NCBI GenBank assembly: GCA_903923135.1
Contig: CAIXWN010000024.1
Coordinates: 49,326-113,325 of the forward strand
Reading direction: 5' to 3'
DNA from: an uncultured Caulobacteraceae bacterium
GTDB lineage: Bacteria; Pseudomonadota; Alphaproteobacteria; Caulobacterales; Caulobacteraceae
DNA: 64,000 nucleotides
Shown: piece after piece, positions 41,987 through 51,011 of the stretch
How the letters are laid out: every line of letters starts with the position of its first letter
Position numbering within the stretch: position 1 is the first letter of the stretch
Translations under genes and position numbers: made by a program
The notes under the pieces: model-generated
Told to the model about the DNA's origin: nothing
Database searches by the model: none
What the model saw: only the letters and a program-made list of their open reading frames with translations

Positions 41987-43462
41987 ATGACGACGAACAC
42001 GGTGACGGTCGAGGGGGTGGAGGTCTCCACCGACCACTGGATCGACGGCAGGCGGGTGTCCTCCGCCGAACGCTTCGCGGACATGTCCCCCGTGGATGGC
42101 TCGCATCTGGCGGATGTAGCCTCCGGCGGCAGGGCCGAGGCCGACGCGGCCGTGGATGCCGCCCGCCGGGCCTTTCCCGCCTGGGCGGCTCTGGGACCGG
42201 AGGGTCGGCTGCCGATTCTCAAGCGGTTCGCCGAGGGTCTTCGCGCCCGGGTCGGCGAACTCTCGGCCGTGGAGACCATGGACAATGGCTCGCTGCTGAT
42301 GGCCAACGTCCATCGCGTCGTGCCGCGCGCCGCCCAGAATATCGAGTTCTTCGCCGACTGGGCCATGACGCTGGACGGCCACACCATCGATTCGCCGGAG
42401 GTGGTCAACCACGTCAAATACGACCCGGCCGGGGTGGCGGCGCTGATCACGCCCTGGAACGCGCCGCTGATGCTGACCACCTGGAAAGTCGGGCCGGCCC
42501 TGGCGGCGGGCAACACCGTCGTGGTCAAGCCGCCCGAGTGGGCGCCCCTGACCTGCTCCCTGATGGCCGACATCGCCCATGCGGCCGGCGTGCCGGCCGG
42601 CGTGCTCAATGTCGTGCAGGGGATCGGCGAGACCGCTGGCGACGCCCTGGTCAACAACCCGGACCTCAACCGGATCAGCTTCACCGGGTCGACCGACACC
42701 GCCCGCCTCATCGGCCAGGCCGCCGCCCGGTCGATCACGGCCATGAGCGCCGAACTGGGCGGCAAGTCGCCCTTCATCGTCTGCGCCGACACCGACCTCG
42801 ACGCCGCCGCCCAGACGGTGGCGGGCCAGTACAACAACGCCGGTCAGGTGTGCCTGGCGGGCACCCGCATCCTGGTTGAAGACTCCATCGCCGCGCCGTT
42901 CCTGGAGAAGGTGCGCGAGGCCTCGCAGCGCATGACCCTGGGCGACCCCCGCGACAAGGCCACCCGCGTTGGCCCGCTGATCACCCGCGAGCACTTCGAT
43001 CGCGTCGCCGGTTTCGTCGACCGGGCCCGGACCGACGGGGCGACGCCCCTGTGGGGCGGCTCGAGGGCGGATGTCGGGGCGCTCTATTTCCAGCCGACAA
43101 TGTTCGGCGACGTCGCTTCCGACATGGAGATCGCCCAGAAGGAGGTCTTCGGCCCCGTCCTGATCTGGCAGACGTTCTCGTCCGACGACGAGGTCATCGC
43201 CATCGCCAACAACACCCGCTATGGCCTCGCCGGCACCCTGTTCTGCGGTGACGAGGCCCGCGCCATGCGCATCGCCTCCCGGGTCGTCGCCGGCACCCTG
43301 TGGGTCAACTGCTTCTTCGTCCGTGACCTGGCTGCCCCGTTCGGCGGCTCGCGACAGAGCGGCATCGGCCGCGAGGGCGGCTCGTGGAGCTTCGACTTCT
43401 ACGCCGACATCAAGAACATCTCCGTCCGCAAGGGCGGATTCAAGACCCCGACGGGAGCCTGA
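41987..43462 (+). CDS. Aldehyde dehydrogenase, HpaE-like (carboxymethyl-hydroxymuconate semialdehyde dehydrogenase type)
   Basis: This 491-residue NAD(P)-dependent enzyme starts at ATG 41987 (MTTNTVTVEGVEVSTDHWIDGRR). The 63 upstream residues of the track ORF are non-conserved and overlap the promoter region. Motifs: NAD-binding LITPWNAPLMLTTWKVGPAL and FTGSTDTARLIGQAA, catalytic Glu in ELGGKSPFIV, catalytic Cys in NNAGQVCLAGTRI. In a meta-cleavage pathway it would oxidise the semialdehyde ring-opening product. It is the first gene of the plus-strand run and ends one base before the dioxygenase start. Confidence 0.85.
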   Translation: MTTNTVTVEGVEVSTDHWIDGRRVSSAERFADMSPVDGSHLADVASGGRAEADAAVDAARRAFPAWAALGPEGRLPILKRFAEGLRARVGELSAVETMDNGSLLMANVHRVVPRAAQNIEFFADWAMTLDGHTIDSPEVVNHVKYDPAGVAALITPWNAPLMLTTWKVGPALAAGNTVVVKPPEWAPLTCSLMADIAHAAGVPAGVLNVVQGIGETAGDALVNNPDLNRISFTGSTDTARLIGQAAARSITAMSAELGGKSPFIVCADTDLDAAAQTVAGQYNNAGQVCLAGTRILVEDSIAAPFLEKVREASQRMTLGDPRDKATRVGPLITREHFDRVAGFVDRARTDGATPLWGGSRADVGALYFQPTMFGDVASDMEIAQKEVFGPVLIWQTFSSDDEVIAIANNTRYGLAGTLFCGDEARAMRIASRVVAGTLWVNCFFVRDLAAPFGGSRQSGIGREGGSWSFDFYADIKNISVRKGGFKTPTGA

Positions 43463-43463
43463 C

Positions 43464-44363
43464 ATGGTCCAGATCACCGAGCTCGGATACGTTGCCCTTG
43501 GGGTGAAGAACCTCGCCGAATGGACGGCTTTCGCGTCCAGCATCATCGGCCTCGAGGCCTTCGACGAGGGTGAACCCGGACGCGCCTACCTGCGCATGGA
43601 CTACTGGCGTCATCGCATCATCCTCGACGAAGACGGATCCGACGACCTGAACGTCCTGGGATTCCGCGTCGCCGGGGTCGAGGAATTCCGGGCCATGGCC
43701 CGGCGACTCACCGACGCCGGCGTCGCGGTGCGCATCGGCTCCCCGGCCGAGGCCGACGCCCGCCGGGTCCTCGAGATCATGATGCTGAACGACGCCAGCG
43801 GCTATCCCATCGAGATTTTCCACGGTCCCCAGGTCCAGGCCGACCGGCCTTTCCACCCGGGGCGGCGGATGCACGGTCGTTTCCGCACCGGCGATGGCGG
43901 CATGGGCCACCTGATCCAGCACCAGACCGTCGGACTGGACCGGACCTACGAGTTCTACAAGCTGCTGGGGATGCGCGGCGGCGTCGAGTACCGCATCCCG
44001 ATACCGGGGGCGCCGGGTCCCGCCGAGCTGCTGTTCATGCACTGCAACGAACGCGATCACACCGTCGCCTTCGGCGCGCCGGGAAAGAAGCGCATCAACC
44101 ACCTGATGCTCGAGGTCGAGAACTTCGACGACGTCGGCCTGACCTACGAGATCGTGCAGCGCGCCGGCCTGGCCATGGCCATGACGCCAGGTCGGCACGC
44201 CAACGACCACATGTACTCGTTCTACTTCATGAACCCGTCGGGCTGGATGATCGAGATCGGATGGGGCGCGCGGGCCGCCACCCACCAGTCGGAATACTAC
44301 CAGCGCGACACCTACGGCCACGCCCCCGTGCCGGGGGTGATGAAGGGCGTCATGGAGATCTGA
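43464..44363 (+). CDS. Class I extradiol (VOC) ring-cleavage dioxygenase
   Basis: This 299-residue two-domain vicinal-oxygen-chelate protein should cleave a catechol next to its hydroxyls. The iron triad seems complete: H149 (GMGHLIQH), H213 (INHLMLEV) and E264 (MIEIGWG). Second-sphere residues also match the BphC layout: H199 (ERDHTVAF), H249 and Y251 (NDHMYSFYFMNPSG). The spacing is nearly that of 2,3-dihydroxybiphenyl dioxygenases and homoprotocatechuate 2,3-dioxygenases. The natural catechol is unknown. It is flanked by the aldehyde dehydrogenase and the FAH enzyme in the same operon. Confidence 0.88.
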   Translation: MVQITELGYVALGVKNLAEWTAFASSIIGLEAFDEGEPGRAYLRMDYWRHRIILDEDGSDDLNVLGFRVAGVEEFRAMARRLTDAGVAVRIGSPAEADARRVLEIMMLNDASGYPIEIFHGPQVQADRPFHPGRRMHGRFRTGDGGMGHLIQHQTVGLDRTYEFYKLLGMRGGVEYRIPIPGAPGPAELLFMHCNERDHTVAFGAPGKKRINHLMLEVENFDDVGLTYEIVQRAGLAMAMTPGRHANDHMYSFYFMNPSGWMIEIGWGARAATHQSEYYQRDTYGHAPVPGVMKGVMEI

Positions 44364-44421
44364 CGCCCCTCGCCGCCCTCCCGCCCACCCCCTCCCCTCC
44401 CCTGAAGACGAGAAGAGCCCC

Positions 44422-45252
44422 ATGTCCGTCCTGACCGGCCCCCGAGAAGAATGGCGTCGCATCCTCCATGAGGGCGCGCCGCAGTGGGTGCGGCCGGAGG
44501 GCGACCGCCTGCGCCTGGGCGACGGGCGCCTCGTCGAGGAGGCGGCCGCGATCTATCTGCCGCCCTGCGAACCGACCAAGATCATCTGTATCCATCTCAA
44601 CTACGATTCGCGCCGCGTTGAGTTCAAGGCGCCGCCGCTGGTGACGCCGACCTATTTCCAGAAGCCCCTGACCACGCTCAACAGCCACCGGGGCCACGTC
44701 AGCCGGCCAGCCGACTGCCAGTATCTCAACTACGAGGGCGAGATCGCCGCCATCGTCGGCAAGCCCATGCGCAATGTGGCCCGCGAGGACGTCTGGGACC
44801 ACCTGGCCGGCTTCGCTGCGGCCAACGACGTCGGCGCCCAGGACTTCCGCGACACCGACGCCGGCTCGATGCTGCGGGTCAAGGGGCAGGACGGCTTCTG
44901 CCCCGTCGGCCCCGGAATCGTGCGTGGTGTCGATATCCGCGAGCAGCGCGTGCGCACCTACATCAACGGTCAGGTCGTCCAGGACGGCCCGGTGAGCGAG
45001 ATGGTCTTCCCCATCGACTACATCTTCGCCGACCTGTCGCGGCACATCACCTTCCTGCCTGGCGACATCGTCCTGACCGGCACCCCGGCCAATTCGCGCC
45101 CGATGACCCCGGGCGATGTGGTCGAGGTCGAGGTCACCGGCGTCGGACGGCTGGCCAACACCGTCCAGGAGATCCCCGCCCCGGCTCATCACGTCGGCCA
45201 CCAGCCCACCGACACCCTCGCCGTGCGCCGCGTGGCGCTCGGCCAGTTCTGA
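44422..45252 (+). CDS. Fumarylacetoacetate hydrolase-family isomerase/decarboxylase (HpaG-like)
   Basis: This 276-residue FAH-fold protein has TKIICIHLNYDSRRVEF, metal ligands in NYEGEIAAIVGK and GAQDFRDTDAGSM, and catalytic-site VKGQDGFCPVGPGI. The C-terminal part is FLPGDIVLTGTPANSRPM. Members decarboxylate or isomerise oxalocrotonate-type products in meta-cleavage pathways. It follows the dioxygenase after a 58-base pyrimidine-rich gap and precedes the hydroxylase. Other family members hydrolyse fumarylpyruvate, so the exact reaction is inferred from neighbours. Confidence 0.85.
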   Translation: MSVLTGPREEWRRILHEGAPQWVRPEGDRLRLGDGRLVEEAAAIYLPPCEPTKIICIHLNYDSRRVEFKAPPLVTPTYFQKPLTTLNSHRGHVSRPADCQYLNYEGEIAAIVGKPMRNVAREDVWDHLAGFAAANDVGAQDFRDTDAGSMLRVKGQDGFCPVGPGIVRGVDIREQRVRTYINGQVVQDGPVSEMVFPIDYIFADLSRHITFLPGDIVLTGTPANSRPMTPGDVVEVEVTGVGRLANTVQEIPAPAHHVGHQPTDTLAVRRVALGQF

Positions 45253-45297
45253 CAACACCGCAACGCGCGCCAGGCGGGCGCGGGAGGATCGCAAACC

Positions 45298-46746
45298 ATG
45301 ACCGCACGCACGGGTGAGCAGTTTCGCGCCGGCCTGAAGGACGACCGGGAGGTCTGGCTCGGCGATCGCCGGGTCGATGTCCTCACCGAGCCGGCCTTCG
45401 CCGGCAGTATCGGCGGCATGGCGGGCTATTTCGACTGGCAGCATCGCTACGCCGAGGACTGTCTGGTCGAGGACCGCGAGACCGGCAGGCCGATGAGCGC
45501 CAGCCTGATTGTGCCGCGCAATGCGGAGGACCTGCAGCGGCGTCACCGGGCGTTCGACCGTTTCGCGCGCTATTCCCAGGGCATGCTCGGCCGCACGCCG
45601 GACTATGTGAACGTCACCCTGGCCGGCTTCGTCGCCCGTTCGGACATCTTCGAGAGCAAGGGCGACACCACCTATTCGGGGCGGCTGAAGCGCTTCTACC
45701 GCGAGGTGGTGGAGGGCGACCTGTCGATGACCCACTGCATCATCCACCCGGTGGTCGACAAGACGTTGCCCGACCTGAAGGGGATCAACGGTGACCTGGC
45801 CCTCAAGGTGGTCCGGCGGACGCCCGACAGCATCATCGTCCGCGGGGCCAAGATCCTGGCGACCCTCGGACCCTTCGCCGAAGAGATGTTCGTCTATCCC
45901 GGCGCCCCCCAGCCGCCGGACGCCGACCCCGCCGCCCTGCTGGCCTTCTCGATCCCGATGAAGACCAAGGGGATGATTATCCTGTGCCGCGACCACTACG
46001 GCACCAACAGGGACGTCGGCGATCACCCGTTCTCCAGCCGGTTCGACGAACAGGACGCCTTCGTGATCTTCGACGACGTCGAGATCCCCAACGAACGGGT
46101 GTTCATCGACGGCGACCGGGACGTCTACAACGGCCTGATGCAGCACGGCTGGGCCGCCAACATCATGCAGCAGACCTGCATCCGGGCGGCGGTGAAGCTG
46201 GAATTCGCCTACGAACTCGCCACTCGCATGGCCCAGGCGACCAACGCCGACAAGCGCCCCGACACGGCGGCCATGCTGGGCGAGCTGTGGGGCTACTCCT
46301 GCCTGACGCGCGCGGCGGTCGACTCGGCGGAGAAGGACGCGAGGGACTGGGGCAACGGCGCCTTCTTCCCCAACGACCGGCCCTTCCACGCCGCCCGCTC
46401 GATCATGCCCTCCTGGATGGTGCGGGCCAACGACATCCTCAAGACCGTCGGCTCTCACAACCTGCTGGCTACCCCGTCGCTTGCAGCCCTGGACGATCCT
46501 CGCCTGGGTCCGCTGATCGAGACCTATATGCCCGGCGCCAACGGCATGACCGCCCGCGAACGCGCCAAGCTGTTCCGCGCCGCCTGGGATTTCGCCGGCT
46601 CGGCCCTGGGCGGTCGCGTGGAGCTCTATGAGCGCTTCTACCTGGCCAGCGCCCCGCGCAACCACGCTCTCGACCACATGATCTCGCAGGCGATGCGGCC
46701 CTGGACTCAGCTCCCGGAAATGTTCGAGACTCTCGGCGTGGCGTGA
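45298..46746 (+). CDS. 4-hydroxyphenylacetate 3-hydroxylase (HpaB) family monooxygenase
   Basis: This 482-residue FADH2-dependent phenol ortho-hydroxylase has the acyl-CoA-dehydrogenase-like fold. Family signatures: MTARTGEQFRAGLKDDREVWLGD, YSQGMLGRTPDYVNVTL and FAEEMFVYPGAP. It would convert a monophenol to the catechol cleaved by the dioxygenase. HpaB enzymes need a flavin reductase (HpaC); none is in the window, so reduced flavin must come from elsewhere. The substrate could be 4-hydroxyphenylacetate or a related phenol. Confidence 0.87.
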   Translation: MTARTGEQFRAGLKDDREVWLGDRRVDVLTEPAFAGSIGGMAGYFDWQHRYAEDCLVEDRETGRPMSASLIVPRNAEDLQRRHRAFDRFARYSQGMLGRTPDYVNVTLAGFVARSDIFESKGDTTYSGRLKRFYREVVEGDLSMTHCIIHPVVDKTLPDLKGINGDLALKVVRRTPDSIIVRGAKILATLGPFAEEMFVYPGAPQPPDADPAALLAFSIPMKTKGMIILCRDHYGTNRDVGDHPFSSRFDEQDAFVIFDDVEIPNERVFIDGDRDVYNGLMQHGWAANIMQQTCIRAAVKLEFAYELATRMAQATNADKRPDTAAMLGELWGYSCLTRAAVDSAEKDARDWGNGAFFPNDRPFHAARSIMPSWMVRANDILKTVGSHNLLATPSLAALDDPRLGPLIETYMPGANGMTARERAKLFRAAWDFAGSALGGRVELYERFYLASAPRNHALDHMISQAMRPWTQLPEMFETLGVA

Positions 46747-46785
46747 GGCGGGTCCGCCTCGGGCCCGCCAGCCAGAGGCGCGACC

Positions 46786-47727
46786 ATGAGCTCCAGTGCC
46801 GTCGCCGTGTCTGACCACCGCCGGTTCATCGACGACTGCCTGCGGGATCCCGCTCACTTCGGCGACGCCTTCCGCCCCCTGTCGCCGGAGTGCCACACCG
46901 TCCAGTTCAGCCGGCCCCACGACGACGGCCAGATGCAGGCCATCGGCGCGTTGTTTCAGGGCCGGCCCGACGTGCGGCTCTATGTCTATGGCGGTGTCAG
47001 GGATCTCGAATTCCTGCGTTACTTTCCCGACCTCCGCTCGCTTCAGCTGGCGGTGTGGGACATCGAGGACATCTCCGGGTTCAGGCACCTGTCCGATGAA
47101 TTCCACTCGCTGATTTTCCCCAAGACCCGGGCGCGGTTCTCCCTCCGGTTCCTTGAGCGGCTGGCCGGTCTGAGGGACCTGTTCCTGCAGGGTCACACGC
47201 GGGATGTCGCGGTCGTCTCCACCCTCGTGCGCCTGGACAGCCTGGGCCTGCATGGGGTCGGCCTCACCGATCTGAAACCGCTGCTGCCCTTGCAAGGTCT
47301 CCGGACCCTCCGGCTCGGCTTCGGCAGGATAGGCGACCTGTCCGGGCTTGCCGCCCTGCCGGCCCTTGAGACCCTGCGCCTTATGCGGATCACCGAACTC
47401 GCCGACGTCGACGTCCTCGCTGACCTCACCGCCCTCAGGGCCATGGATCTGGACTGGCTGGCGAAGGTGACCCGCTTGCCGGACCTCTCGCGCCTGACCT
47501 GGCTGGAGGACCTGCGCCTCGACACCATGAAAGCGCTGACCGACATCGCCGGCGCGGCGCGTGCGCCGTCCCTGCGCCGGTTGAGGGTTGGCGCGACTCC
47601 CGGCCTGACCGCCGAGAGCTTCCGGGCCTTTGTCGGCCATCCGGCCCTGCGCGAGCTCCATGCCTACACCGGCCGGGCGCGGGACAACGAGGCGGTGCTG
47701 AGGATGTTCCCGGGCGTCGCCCGTTAG
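46786..47727 (+). CDS. Leucine-rich-repeat protein of unknown function
   Basis: This 313-residue protein has no signal peptide or membrane segment. From about residue 60 to the end it has irregular leucine-rich repeats of 20-24 residues (LRSLQLAVWDIEDISGF, LDSLGLHGVGLTDLKPL, LRTLRLGFGRIGDLSGL, LETLRLMRITELADVDVL). It has RBS-like GAGGCG before ATG 46786 and lies 39 bases after the hydroxylase, so it may be the last gene of the catabolic operon, although a GAGGCGG/CCGCCTC inverted repeat sits between them. I know of no role for LRR proteins in aromatic degradation. Its stop overlaps that of the convergent hydrolase. Confidence 0.75.
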   Translation: MSSSAVAVSDHRRFIDDCLRDPAHFGDAFRPLSPECHTVQFSRPHDDGQMQAIGALFQGRPDVRLYVYGGVRDLEFLRYFPDLRSLQLAVWDIEDISGFRHLSDEFHSLIFPKTRARFSLRFLERLAGLRDLFLQGHTRDVAVVSTLVRLDSLGLHGVGLTDLKPLLPLQGLRTLRLGFGRIGDLSGLAALPALETLRLMRITELADVDVLADLTALRAMDLDWLAKVTRLPDLSRLTWLEDLRLDTMKALTDIAGAARAPSLRRLRVGATPGLTAESFRAFVGHPALRELHAYTGRARDNEAVLRMFPGVAR

Positions 47728-48500
47728 GATAACCCCCGCCCCGCGCCGAACGCCCGAAGCGCGCGCCCGAGCGTCGAATAGTGCGAAAGGCCCTCGAGGG
47801 CGTGCGCCGCCGTCGCCCCCGGAAGGGCGATGACAAGGGCGGCGGCCATGTCCGGGGGCGTCCAGTTGTCGGCCGCGCCGTGCCAGATCCGCACCGGGGC
47901 GGTGATGCGGGGCAGGATATCATCCCACGGGCGCGTGAACGCGCGGACCTCGCGGCTGTAGCCCCGGGCCCCCGGGCCGAGGCTGCGGCGCAGCAGGGCG
48001 GTGATCGCCGCGGCGAAGGCCGGGTCGGCGGCCAGCGCGACGTCCCCGCCCGCGGGATGGGCGAAGACCAGGCGGAACATCCGCTCCGGAAAGAGGGCGC
48101 AGGCGACGCCCTGCAGCCAGACCACCGCGCCGAACAGCGCCGGCGTGTCGCGCGCCAGGGCGAACACCGCCCGCCCCTCCATGCGCGGCAGGAAGTCGCC
48201 CAGCTGCAGCGGCGCGGCCGGCGCGATCAGCTCGATGGCGCTGACCCGTCCGCCCAGGCGGAGGGCGGCCTCCAGGGCGATCCGGGCGCCGAGGGAAAAG
48301 CCGATCAGGCGCAGCGGCGCGCCGGCGAAACGGGCGTCGAGTTCGTTGGCCAGGACGTCGAGGTAGCGGTCCAACGGCAGGTCGGGGCGATCGAGGAACC
48401 GGTCCGGGGCGTGGAGTCCAGCCGGCGGCGGCCCGAACAGGCCCAGTTCGGCGGGGCCCCCCGGCGCGCCGTGGAAATAGATCGCCTGTTCATCCGGCAT
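47724..48500 (-). CDS. Alpha/beta-fold hydrolase
   Basis: This 258-residue cytosolic hydrolase has nucleophile elbow LIGFSLGARIALEAA, probable acid in IWHGAADNWTPP and catalytic His in LEGLSHYSTLG. The oxyanion region is FHGAPGGPAELGLF. It is not recognisable as a meta-cleavage-product hydrolase. It lies between the catabolic cluster and the his operon on the minus strand, 38 bases upstream of hisE in its own direction. The substrate is unknown. Confidence 0.82.
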   Translation of the reverse strand: MPDEQAIYFHGAPGGPAELGLFGPPPAGLHAPDRFLDRPDLPLDRYLDVLANELDARFAGAPLRLIGFSLGARIALEAALRLGGRVSAIELIAPAAPLQLGDFLPRMEGRAVFALARDTPALFGAVVWLQGVACALFPERMFRLVFAHPAGGDVALAADPAFAAAITALLRRSLGPGARGYSREVRAFTRPWDDILPRITAPVRIWHGAADNWTPPDMAAALVIALPGATAAHALEGLSHYSTLGRALRAFGAGRGLS

Positions 48501-48538
48501 GGCGTCTCTCCGGCCGCGCCCGGCGCGGCGATGCGGCG

Positions 48539-48862
48539 TCAGCCCGGCCGGGAGGCCTTCTCGGCCACGCCCGATCGTCCCTCGCGGGCCTCCAGCGCCT
48601 CCGCCACCTCGTCCAGCGTCACGCCCGTCGCGGCCATCAGGGCCAGCCAGTGATAGATCAGGTCGGCGCTCTCGGCGATCACGCCGGCCCGGTCGCCCTG
48701 CGCCGCGGCCAGGGCGGTTTCCACCGCCTCCTCGGCCAGCTTCTTCGCCGCCAGCGGCGGGCTGGCGATCAGTCTGGCCGACCAGGACGCGGTCGGGTCG
48801 CCGCCGCGCCGCGTCTCGATCACGGCGGCCAGCCGCTGGACCACCTCTCCGAACCGGCTCAT
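48539..48862 (-). CDS. hisE: Phosphoribosyl-ATP pyrophosphohydrolase
   Basis: This 107-residue all-alpha MazG-like enzyme catalyses the second step of histidine synthesis. It shows [49 protein letters not shown] with the metal-binding EE..E..D residues. It overlaps hisF by 4 bases and ends the hisB-H-A-F-E run. HisI is separate and not in the window. Confidence 0.95.
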   Translation of the reverse strand: MSRFGEVVQRLAAVIETRRGGDPTASWSARLIASPPLAAKKLAEEAVETALAAAQGDRAGVIAESADLIYHWLALMAATGVTLDEVAEALEAREGRSGVAEKASRPG

Positions 48863-49635
48863 CGGGCGCCGGTCCAGACCGGCCGGATCGGGATACCGGC
48901 CTCGGCCATCGCCGACTTGGTCTCGCCGATAGTCAGTTCGCCGAAGTGGAAGATCGAGGCCGCGAGAACCGCGTCGGCCCGGCCGATCTTCACCGCGTCG
49001 ATCAGATGCTGGGCGTTTCCCGCCCCGCCGCTGGCGATCACTGGCACGCTGGCGGCCGAGGAGACGGCGTGCAGCAGGTCCAGGTCATAGCCGATCTTGG
49101 CGCCGTCGCGGTCCATGGAAGTCAGCAGGATCTCGCCGGCGCCGCGGCGGACGACATCGGCGGCCCAGTCGATGGCGTTGACGCCGGTGTCGCGCCGCCC
49201 GCCGTAGGTGAACACATGCCAGCCGCCGTCCTCGGTGCGCTTGGCGTCCACCGCCACCACGACCGCCTGGGCGCCGAAGGCGTCGGCGCAGGCGCTGATC
49301 AGCTCGGGAGTCTCCACGGCGGCGGTGTTGATCGCCACCTTGTCGGCGCCGGCGCGCAGCAGGCGTCGGGCGTCCTCCACGGAGCGAACCCCGCCCCCCA
49401 CCGAAAGCGGCATGAAGCACACCTCCGCGGTGCGGGCGATCACGTCGAGGATGGCCGGGCGACCCTCATGGCTGGCGGTGATGTCCAGGAACATCAGCTC
49501 GTCCGCCCCGGCCTCGTCATAGGCGCGGGCCTGTTCCACCGGATCGCCCGCGTCGCGCAGGGAGACGAACTGCACCCCCTTCACCACCCGTCCGTCACGC
49601 ACGTCCAGGCACGGAATGACCCGAACCTTCAGCAT
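48859..49635 (-). CDS. hisF: Imidazole glycerol phosphate synthase cyclase subunit HisF
   Basis: This 258-residue TIM barrel starts at ATG 49635 ([20 protein letters not shown]). The 380-residue track ORF includes 122 upstream shadow residues lying over hisA. It makes IGP and AICAR from PRFAR and ammonia delivered by HisH. The catalytic Asp in CLDVRDG is present, as are phosphate-binding [13 protein letters not shown] and [12 protein letters not shown]. The start shares an A with the hisA stop (TGATG). Confidence 0.97.
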   Translation of the reverse strand: MLKVRVIPCLDVRDGRVVKGVQFVSLRDAGDPVEQARAYDEAGADELMFLDITASHEGRPAILDVIARTAEVCFMPLSVGGGVRSVEDARRLLRAGADKVAINTAAVETPELISACADAFGAQAVVVAVDAKRTEDGGWHVFTYGGRRDTGVNAIDWAADVVRRGAGEILLTSMDRDGAKIGYDLDLLHAVSSAASVPVIASGGAGNAQHLIDAVKIGRADAVLAASIFHFGELTIGETKSAMAEAGIPIRPVWTGAR

Positions 49636-50357
49636 CAGGCGGCCGCCGCCAGAGCCTCGAGCGGGGCGATGGCGCCGGCGTAAAGCGCCCGGCCCAGCAC
49701 GGCCCCGGCGATCGGCGTGCCCTTGCGCGCCGCCAGCTTGATGATGTCCTGCACCGTGGCCAGGCCCCCGGCGGCGATCACCGGAATCGTCACCGCGTCG
49801 GCGATGGCGCCGAAGACCTCGATGTCGAAACCGAGAAGCGCGCCATCCCGGTCGATGTCGGTGACGATCAGGGCCGACACGCCCTCGTCCTCGAACCGGC
49901 GCGCCACGGTGATGGCCTCCAGCCCGGAGTCCTCGGTCCAGCCCTGCACGGCCACCTGGCCCTTGCGGACGTCGACGCTCACGGCGATCTGCTCGGGCCA
50001 CCGCCGCGCGGCCGCCTTGACCAGTTCGGGGTCGCGAACCGCCGCGGTGCCCAGGATCACCCGGCTGACCCCGGCCTCGATCCAGGCCTCGACGTCGGCC
50101 AGACTGCGGATGCCGCCGCCCAGTTGGACCGGAATGCTCACCGCCTCCAGGATGGCCTCGATGGCCTCGCTGTTGATCGCCCGTCCGGCAACAGAGCCGT
50201 TGAGATCAACGACGTGCAGCCAGCCGAAACCCGCCTCGGCCCAGGCGCGCGCCTGCGCCGCCGGATCGGTGTTGAACACCGTCGCCGTCGCCAGGTCGCC
50301 GCGCACCACGCGCACGCACTGGCCGTCCTTCAGGTCGATCGCCGGATAGAGAATCAT
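49635..50357 (-). CDS. hisA: Phosphoribosylformimino-5-aminoimidazole carboxamide ribotide isomerase HisA
   Basis: This 240-residue barrel isomerises ProFAR to PRFAR. The start is ATG 50357, overlapping the hisH stop by 4 bases (ATGA); the TTG at 50366 on the track is less likely. Motifs are [21 protein letters not shown] (catalytic Asp), [21 protein letters not shown] and [17 protein letters not shown]. Standard length. Confidence 0.97.
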   Translation of the reverse strand: MILYPAIDLKDGQCVRVVRGDLATATVFNTDPAAQARAWAEAGFGWLHVVDLNGSVAGRAINSEAIEAILEAVSIPVQLGGGIRSLADVEAWIEAGVSRVILGTAAVRDPELVKAAARRWPEQIAVSVDVRKGQVAVQGWTEDSGLEAITVARRFEDEGVSALIVTDIDRDGALLGFDIEVFGAIADAVTIPVIAAGGLATVQDIIKLAARKGTPIAGAVLGRALYAGAIAPLEALAAAA

Positions 50358-50998
50358 GGCCGCCAATTCAAAAAGTTGCTGAGAAGCCTGGCGCCCGCGC
50401 CCTGCGATTTTTCCGGGTGGAACTGTACTCCCGCGACGTTGCCCTTGACCACCGCCGCGGCGAAGGCGCCGCCGTGATCGGTCCAGGCGGCCACGTCCGC
50501 CTCGTCCTCGGCGAAGAGGGCGAAGGAGTGGGTGAAATACATGTGCACGCCAGCCCCGAGGCTCTCGAAGAGCGGCGAGGACAGGGCGCCGTCGAGGCCG
50601 TTCCAGCCCATGTGGGGGATCTTCAGGCCGGGGCCCTTCGGTTCGAGCAGCCTCACATCGCCGGCCACCCAGTCCAGGCCCGGCGTCAGGCCGAACTCCA
50701 GCCCCCGGGAGGCCAGCAGCTGCATGCCCACGCAGACGCCCAGGAACGGCGCCCCGCGTCGGCGCACAGCCTCCGTCATCGCCTCCACCACGCCGGAGCG
50801 CGCCTGCAGCGCTGCGCGGCAGGCGGCGAAGGCGCCGACGCCGGGCAGCACCACCCGGTCGGCCCGGGCGATGACGTCCGGATCGTCGGTGGTGACCACG
50901 GTCATGGGCGTGGTCAGGCCCGCGGCGGCCTTGCGCAGGGCCTTGTCGGCCGACGGCAAGTTGCCCGACCCATAGTCGATCAGGGCGACGGTCTGCAT
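50354..50998 (-). CDS. hisH: Imidazole glycerol phosphate synthase glutaminase subunit HisH
   Basis: This 214-residue class I glutamine amidotransferase feeds ammonia to HisF. The catalytic Cys lies in PFLGVCVGMQLLASRG, and His-x-Glu in GVQFHPEKSQGAGARLL. The N-terminus is TVALIDYGSGNLPSADKAL. It lies between hisB (13-base gap) and hisA (4-base overlap). Confidence 0.97.
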   Translation of the reverse strand: MQTVALIDYGSGNLPSADKALRKAAAGLTTPMTVVTTDDPDVIARADRVVLPGVGAFAACRAALQARSGVVEAMTEAVRRRGAPFLGVCVGMQLLASRGLEFGLTPGLDWVAGDVRLLEPKGPGLKIPHMGWNGLDGALSSPLFESLGAGVHMYFTHSFALFAEDEADVAAWTDHGGAFAAAVVKGNVAGVQFHPEKSQGAGARLLSNFLNWRP

Positions 50999-51011
50999 CT
51001 GTGTCGGCCCC

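Noticed and set aside
46745-46760. GAGGCGG/CCGCCTC inverted repeat as a terminator between the hydroxylase and LRR genes
   Set aside because: The loop would be only 2-4 bases and no T-run follows, so read-through is likely.
44350-47661. 1103-codon minus-strand ORF across the FAH, hydroxylase and LRR genes
   Set aside because: It covers several well-supported plus-strand genes, and its protein is a low-complexity shadow with no motif.
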